From JANSWY01 sp965243755 (lineage in GTDB: Bacteria > Bacteroidota > Bacteroidia > Cytophagales > Cyclobacteriaceae): a stretch of DNA of 64,000 bases. The stretch spans positions 124,001 through 188,000 of the forward strand of contig CBDEVW010000003.1 in the NCBI GenBank assembly GCA_965243755.1. Reading direction: 5' to 3'. How positions within the stretch are numbered: position 1 is the stretch's first letter; each line of letters begins with the position of its first letter. Positions 59,950-64,000 of this stretch are shown here, one piece after another. A program made the position numbers and the translations under genes. Under the pieces are notes generated by a model. The model ran no database searches, had not been told where the DNA came from, and worked only from the letters and a program-made list of their open reading frames with translations.

Positions 59950-62900
59950 TTACTCTCTGATCAGTTTGATCACTTTTGATCCGTCGGGACCAGCTAACTT
60001 GAGAAAATAAAGTCCTGTGTTAATTTTTGGTTTTAGTAGCAGCGTACCTGAACAAGGGAGCTGCGCCTTGTCCAGCATCAAAATCTCGTGCCCTGACTGG
60101 TCGTAAAGCGCTACTTCATAAAGTCCATTTTCCGGGATCGTTAACCGAATAGAATGACGGAATGGATTAGGGTATGCCTTCACCTCCATAGCTTCCGGTG
60201 CAGCCGTCCCGTCCTGACCTGTTCTTGCTGATGAGCAGGCCGGAGGTGTGGCACTGTTGGAGAAGTAAATGGAGAAACCACCAGTCTTGGAAACCATCGC
60301 AAAGTTGCCCTGATCCCAGTTGACGAAATAATCACCATCAAGTCCCGGAAATCCGGTCCCGCTGAGGGTAGCGTCAGGCTGGCTGCTGCCGAATGAATGG
60401 GTGAGGCTGCTTCTCAGGTCATTCCACCAGCTGGGTACGCCATTATTGGTGTTCATGGAAAACTGCCACAAGCCGTTGTTCTGCAGGTCCCAGTTGATGG
60501 TGAAATTGGTCACGTTGGACAAATCCGGTCCGCCAGTGCCCAGCACATGGATTTGATTATAAGATTCATGAGCGGTAGATAATGCACTTGCCGCAGGCGT
60601 CCCAAACTGGCAATCATTGGATCCACCAGTTGCTGTAATCTGGAATGTCGCAGAGGCGGAACCACCTTGTCCGTCAGTAACGGTTACACTGGCAGTATAA
60701 CTTCCTGCACTGTAGGTATGGGTTGCGGTAGCGCCGGAACCGGTAGAACCATCACCAAAGTTCCACGAGAATGACAGAGGATCACCATCAGGGTCACTGG
60801 AACCGCTGGCATCAAAAGATACCAACAAAGGTGCTGTTCCGGATAGTGGGTTGGCTGACGCCACCACTACCGGGTCCTGGTTGCCGCCACCATCGGCGGT
60901 TATGGTGATGGTGCCAATATTAAACGGTCCTCCATCAATGGCCAGCCTCATGATCTGAGTACCGGCGGTGAGGTTGACATTTGGAATAGTCTGGGTGACA
61001 AATGCCCCCCAACCACCGGTTGCGCCTACTGTCTGGATACCTGTTTGATCCACTCCGTCAAATTCAATGTGATAAGCACCTCCGCCAGGACTGGAAGCTA
61101 CCTGGGTGGTGATGGTATAAGTCCCGGATGCCGCAACATCAACGGTATACTCCAGCCATTCACCAGCATCGATCCAGCCTACATTACCTGCGGTGGTACG
61201 AAACTCTGTGTCTACATCTTCATCCTGTCTTGGTCCTGGTCCAGCATTGCCGGGCGTAGTATCATGGTAGGCCTCTCCTTCTCCGCCAATGTCAAAATGC
61301 ACGGCTTCTATTGAGCCCGGGATGGCATGAGGAACACCATCGGGATAAGCCTGTTGGTTGCTTACAGCCTCTACAAATGATGCAGCAATGGATTGGTTTG
61401 ACGTAACATTGCTAAACGTATAAATGGCTACAGCACCCACGGATGTGCCATTGACCACCACATCATTGACCTGAAACCCTGCGTCCGGACTGATGTTGAA
61501 GCTCTGGTCCGCACCTTCTGTAACTGTGACGCTACCTGAAGGACTGATGCTTCCTCCGGTTCCGGCGGTAGCCGTTATGGTATAAGTGGGTGCCGCCTCA
61601 AACGAAGCACTGATGGTGTGGTTAGCAGTGACATTGGTAAAAGTATAAGACGCCACGGCCCCCTGGGAAATGCCATCCACTACCACATCAAGAATTAAAA
61701 ATCCCGGATCAGCAGTGATCGTGAAAGTGCGGTTGGACCCTTCATTCACACTCACTGCACCGGAAGGTGAAATGGCTCCTCCAGTCCCTGCTGATACCGT
61801 AATGGTATGTTGAGGAACGATGATCTCGGTAAAGCTTGCCGCAATGGTGGCATTGGACTGAACATTAGTGAAGGTATAACTACCTACCGCTCCAACAGAA
61901 ACCCCATTGACCACCACATCATTGATCTCATAGCCATTGCCAGGGGTGATGGTGAATGTACGGTTAGCACCTTCCGCGACCACCACACTTCCAGCTGGAG
62001 AAATGGCACCTCCTGCTCCGGCAGATGCTGAAATGGTGTATGTAGGTCCGGTGGGACCCGGTTCCTTGCCGCCCACCAACACGCCATCATCATAGATCGG
62101 AATGTTTTCTATCAGTTGTACCGATGAAGTCAACTCCGAACCAGACCAGTCGTTGGAAAGATCGAAGGGTACGCCTGAGGCTACCTGGATCTGAATTTGG
62201 GCCTCTTTGGCATTGTGACTGTAACCCGCAGGTGCAATGAGCACATCAGGGTCAAATTGTACTTCTACATAATAGATGTTGGCGGCAGCATCCCACACAA
62301 ATGGTCCGCTCAACGAGGCACCTCCCTCACCAAATCCAAGGGAGATGTTGTAATCATTAATGGTAAAACCTGCTGCTACAGTCTCACTGATGTCCATGTA
62401 ATACCTTACCGATGGGCCGGTCAGGGCTCTTGCAGGCCATGCGGAATAGTTGCTTACGTCCATAGAGATGGTAGCACTCGTGGCATTGGAGCTATTGAGT
62501 TTGGAGTTGGCAAAGATTTCAGCCCTGGTGGGTACTTCGTCCACTGGGAAGTTGGCCAGAGGTGTACCTCCATACTCCTGCACCATTCTGGCAATGGCTC
62601 CCTGAAAACAGGCATTGTAGTCAACAGCGACTTCATTTTCCTGATAGTCGGAAGTTTCGTCCGTATGCTGGTCATCTGCAGCACCAGGTCCGCCTACCAA
62701 TGCCCCATAAAGCGTGTGAGTCGCCGGTACGGGATTGCCCCGGTCTGTTCCCTCCCATGAGCCGTGTACCGTGCGGTGGTGAGGGTTCTTTGGTGGGTTA
62801 TTTCCAAATCCTATGACATAACTTCTGTTGGAAGGATTGTCACCAAGGATATAATTGATCTGTCCCTCTGCAAAAGCAATGTATTTATTCTTATTTGGAG

Positions 62901-63960
62901 TTGGTACCTTATCGGCATAGATGAAGGCAGTGAGTGCCGCATTGGCGGAATGTCTTAACGATCCCCATTGAAACAACCAAGCCTGTCCTCCAGGAGAATA
63001 AGTAATGTCATCCGACCAGTAGTCCAGGTGTCTCTCCGCATCATTTTTATACTTCTGGTCACCAGTAAGCTGAGAAAGAATGACGAAGCTGCCATAAGAC
63101 TTGTCTTCCCAAACCAGGCTCCAAAGGAAATCCACCGGCTGGCCCTGGGGATTGGTCATCATATTGTCATATTCGGCTTCTGCTTTGTTCAGGTATTGCA
63201 CATCTCCTGTGGCCTTGTACAACCATAGGGCACCCCATACCAGTTCGTCATAATAGTTGCCTGATGGATAGCAGCAACCTGCCGGAATGGGATCTGTATA
63301 AAAGCCACGATACTGATCACCAAAATCATACAGTGAGATGGCGTGATTCAGCAATTCTGCACTGTAAGCCGGATCACTGTCCTGAAAGATGATACTGGCA
63401 GACGCCAAAGCCGCAGCAGTTTCACAAACCACTTCCGTCCCTGGATTGGCAGCAGTCACTCTGTAAGCCTGGCGTGTGGTGAACAATTCTGTTAACTCAG
63501 CTGCCGCCCAAAGTGAGTGGTCGGTGGACTTATCAGAAACCTGTGCGACAAACTCTGTGGGCCCGGTATGGCATTTGATGAAATAATCAGTAACCCATTT
63601 GATGTTTCTTTTGAATATTTCATCCTGCCCGGTTTGTTCATAAGCTTGCTGGTACTCGAGAAAACCCCAATTGAGGGCCGTCACAGTAAAGGCCATTGGG
63701 AACCCAAACTTGATGTGATCCCCGGCATCATGCCATCCCCCGGAAAGGTCGATTCCTTCCAGGTGACCGTCCATGGTGTTGGCATCTCCTCTCCAGGAAA
63801 CCCGGTTCCACTCCGGGAGCGTTCCAGATTGTTGTGCCTCATAAAAGAATAGTGATTTTTGAAGAACTTCAGCGTAATTGTAATGTTGTGCTTTGCTCCC
63901 AAATCCTAAAATCAGGAGCAGCAGAAAGGTCATTGCCCTTCCATAAATAGTGATCTTCAT
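59950..63960 (-). CDS. Secreted GH9 cellulase with CBM3, InlB-type repeats, CBM6, PKD, unknown module and T9SS domain
   Basis: A 1336-residue protein. The signal peptide ends near residue 24 (SKAQ). The GH9 domain (~26-470) has DAGD at 78-81 (Asp78 and Asp81, the base pair) and catalytic acid Glu443 (YQENEVAVDYNA). CBM3c-like module (~475-625), three InlB-type repeats (~641-707, 717-788, 792-860), CBM6 (~871-1020), PKD (~1027-1110), the ~125-residue unknown module (~1115-1241) and a T9SS domain (~1258-1336) follow. GH9 with CBM3c is the processive-endoglucanase theme. Its tail from CBM6 on is near-identical in order to that of the GH5-GH5 protein, which it precedes in the operon. Confidence 0.94.
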   Translation of the reverse strand: MKITIYGRAMTFLLLLILGFGSKAQHYNYAEVLQKSLFFYEAQQSGTLPEWNRVSWRGDANTMDGHLEGIDLSGGWHDAGDHIKFGFPMAFTVTALNWGFLEYQQAYEQTGQDEIFKRNIKWVTDYFIKCHTGPTEFVAQVSDKSTDHSLWAAAELTELFTTRQAYRVTAANPGTEVVCETAAALASASIIFQDSDPAYSAELLNHAISLYDFGDQYRGFYTDPIPAGCCYPSGNYYDELVWGALWLYKATGDVQYLNKAEAEYDNMMTNPQGQPVDFLWSLVWEDKSYGSFVILSQLTGDQKYKNDAERHLDYWSDDITYSPGGQAWLFQWGSLRHSANAALTAFIYADKVPTPNKNKYIAFAEGQINYILGDNPSNRSYVIGFGNNPPKNPHHRTVHGSWEGTDRGNPVPATHTLYGALVGGPGAADDQHTDETSDYQENEVAVDYNACFQGAIARMVQEYGGTPLANFPVDEVPTRAEIFANSKLNSSNATSATISMDVSNYSAWPARALTGPSVRYYMDISETVAAGFTINDYNISLGFGEGGASLSGPFVWDAAANIYYVEVQFDPDVLIAPAGYSHNAKEAQIQIQVASGVPFDLSNDWSGSELTSSVQLIENIPIYDDGVLVGGKEPGPTGPTYTISASAGAGGAISPAGSVVVAEGANRTFTITPGNGYEINDVVVNGVSVGAVGSYTFTNVQSNATIAASFTEIIVPQHTITVSAGTGGAISPSGAVSVNEGSNRTFTITADPGFLILDVVVDGISQGAVASYTFTNVTANHTISASFEAAPTYTITATAGTGGSISPSGSVTVTEGADQSFNISPDAGFQVNDVVVNGTSVGAVAIYTFSNVTSNQSIAASFVEAVSNQQAYPDGVPHAIPGSIEAVHFDIGGEGEAYHDTTPGNAGPGPRQDEDVDTEFRTTAGNVGWIDAGEWLEYTVDVAASGTYTITTQVASSPGGGAYHIEFDGVDQTGIQTVGATGGWGAFVTQTIPNVNLTAGTQIMRLAIDGGPFNIGTITITADGGGNQDPVVVASANPLSGTAPLLVSFDASGSSDPDGDPLSFSWNFGDGSTGSGATATHTYSAGSYTASVTVTDGQGGSASATFQITATGGSNDCQFGTPAASALSTAHESYNQIHVLGTGGPDLSNVTNFTINWDLQNNGLWQFSMNTNNGVPSWWNDLRSSLTHSFGSSQPDATLSGTGFPGLDGDYFVNWDQGNFAMVSKTGGFSIYFSNSATPPACSSARTGQDGTAAPEAMEVKAYPNPFRHSIRLTIPENGLYEVALYDQSGHEILMLDKAQLPCSGTLLLKPKINTGLYFLKLAGPDGSKVIKLIRE

Positions 63961-64000
63961 TTGAATGATATTTTTTGGTTTAGGTAAAAAACTAACACTC

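Noticed and set aside
16769..64000. A classical polysaccharide utilisation locus
   Set aside because: No SusC/SusD-like pair is visible near either cellulase cluster; the regulator and enzymes alone do not make a Sus-type PUL.

Overview
The window looks like a Bacteroidota chromosome, most likely a gliding, cellulolytic member of the Cytophagales or a related order (inference). The grounds are: four large secreted glycosidases ending in type IX secretion (T9SS) C-terminal sorting domains; almost no Shine-Dalgarno sequences; several TAnnTTTG-like -7 promoter elements; and typical Bacteroidota families (propeller/Y_Y_Y regulators, MacB/FtsX-type 830-residue permeases, TonB-MORN proteins, TPR-CHAT proteins). 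No SusC/SusD pair, rRNA, tRNA or CRISPR array was seen.

Layout. 1-16.6 kb: the end of a DNA polymerase III alpha-type gene, a five-unit palindromic array, an M48 peptidase, an ECF sigma factor with a membrane partner, a GNAT enzyme, a repeat-containing secreted protein, a membrane AraC regulator followed by a DJ-1/PfpI protein, an FtsX/MacB permease, a lysozyme-like protein with a lipoprotein, and a Cache-type chemoreceptor. 16.7-26.6 kb: cellulose locus 1, with two GH5 enzymes in one operon, a membrane propeller/LuxR-type regulator and a GH3 beta-glucosidase. 26.9-33.2 kb: small housekeeping genes, a second copy of the palindromic array next to map, and TolB-like and lipoprotein genes. 33.4-38.1 kb: a tight four-gene operon (VPS4/CDC48-like AAA ATPase, TPR membrane protein, MORN-TonB protein, lipoprotein). 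38.1-41.4 kb: higBA toxin-antitoxin, flavodoxin-like reductase, amidohydrolase, DUF6326. 41.5-44.6 kb: an operon of a second MORN-TonB protein, a GRDP-like protein and a protein with a Gly/Cys-repeat tail.

44.7-51.3 kb holds the most interesting block: a TPR-CHAT (caspase-like) gene interrupted by one in-frame TAA, its upstream lipoprotein gene, a divergent ECF sigma factor with a membrane TPR partner, and a Pro/Trp-rich lipoprotein. The same two-block sequence, GTAACCT-N16-ACTAA, lies upstream of all three transcription units with exactly 16 bp between the blocks. I read this as an ECF promoter that makes the region one self-contained regulon.

51.3-55.6 kb is a repeat-rich island. It has at least seven copies of a two-hairpin REP-like element around a REP-associated tyrosine transposase (RAYT), a 160-bp duplication bracketing an orphan CDI-type immunity gene, a small gene truncated by a REP copy, and a second kind of 22-bp-period palindrome array. 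55.6-64 kb is cellulose locus 2: GH9-CBM3 followed by a protein carrying two different GH5 domains. These two enzymes share a CBM6-PKD-unknown module-T9SS tail. Together the GH9/GH5 endoglucanases and the GH3 enzyme would take cellulose to glucose.
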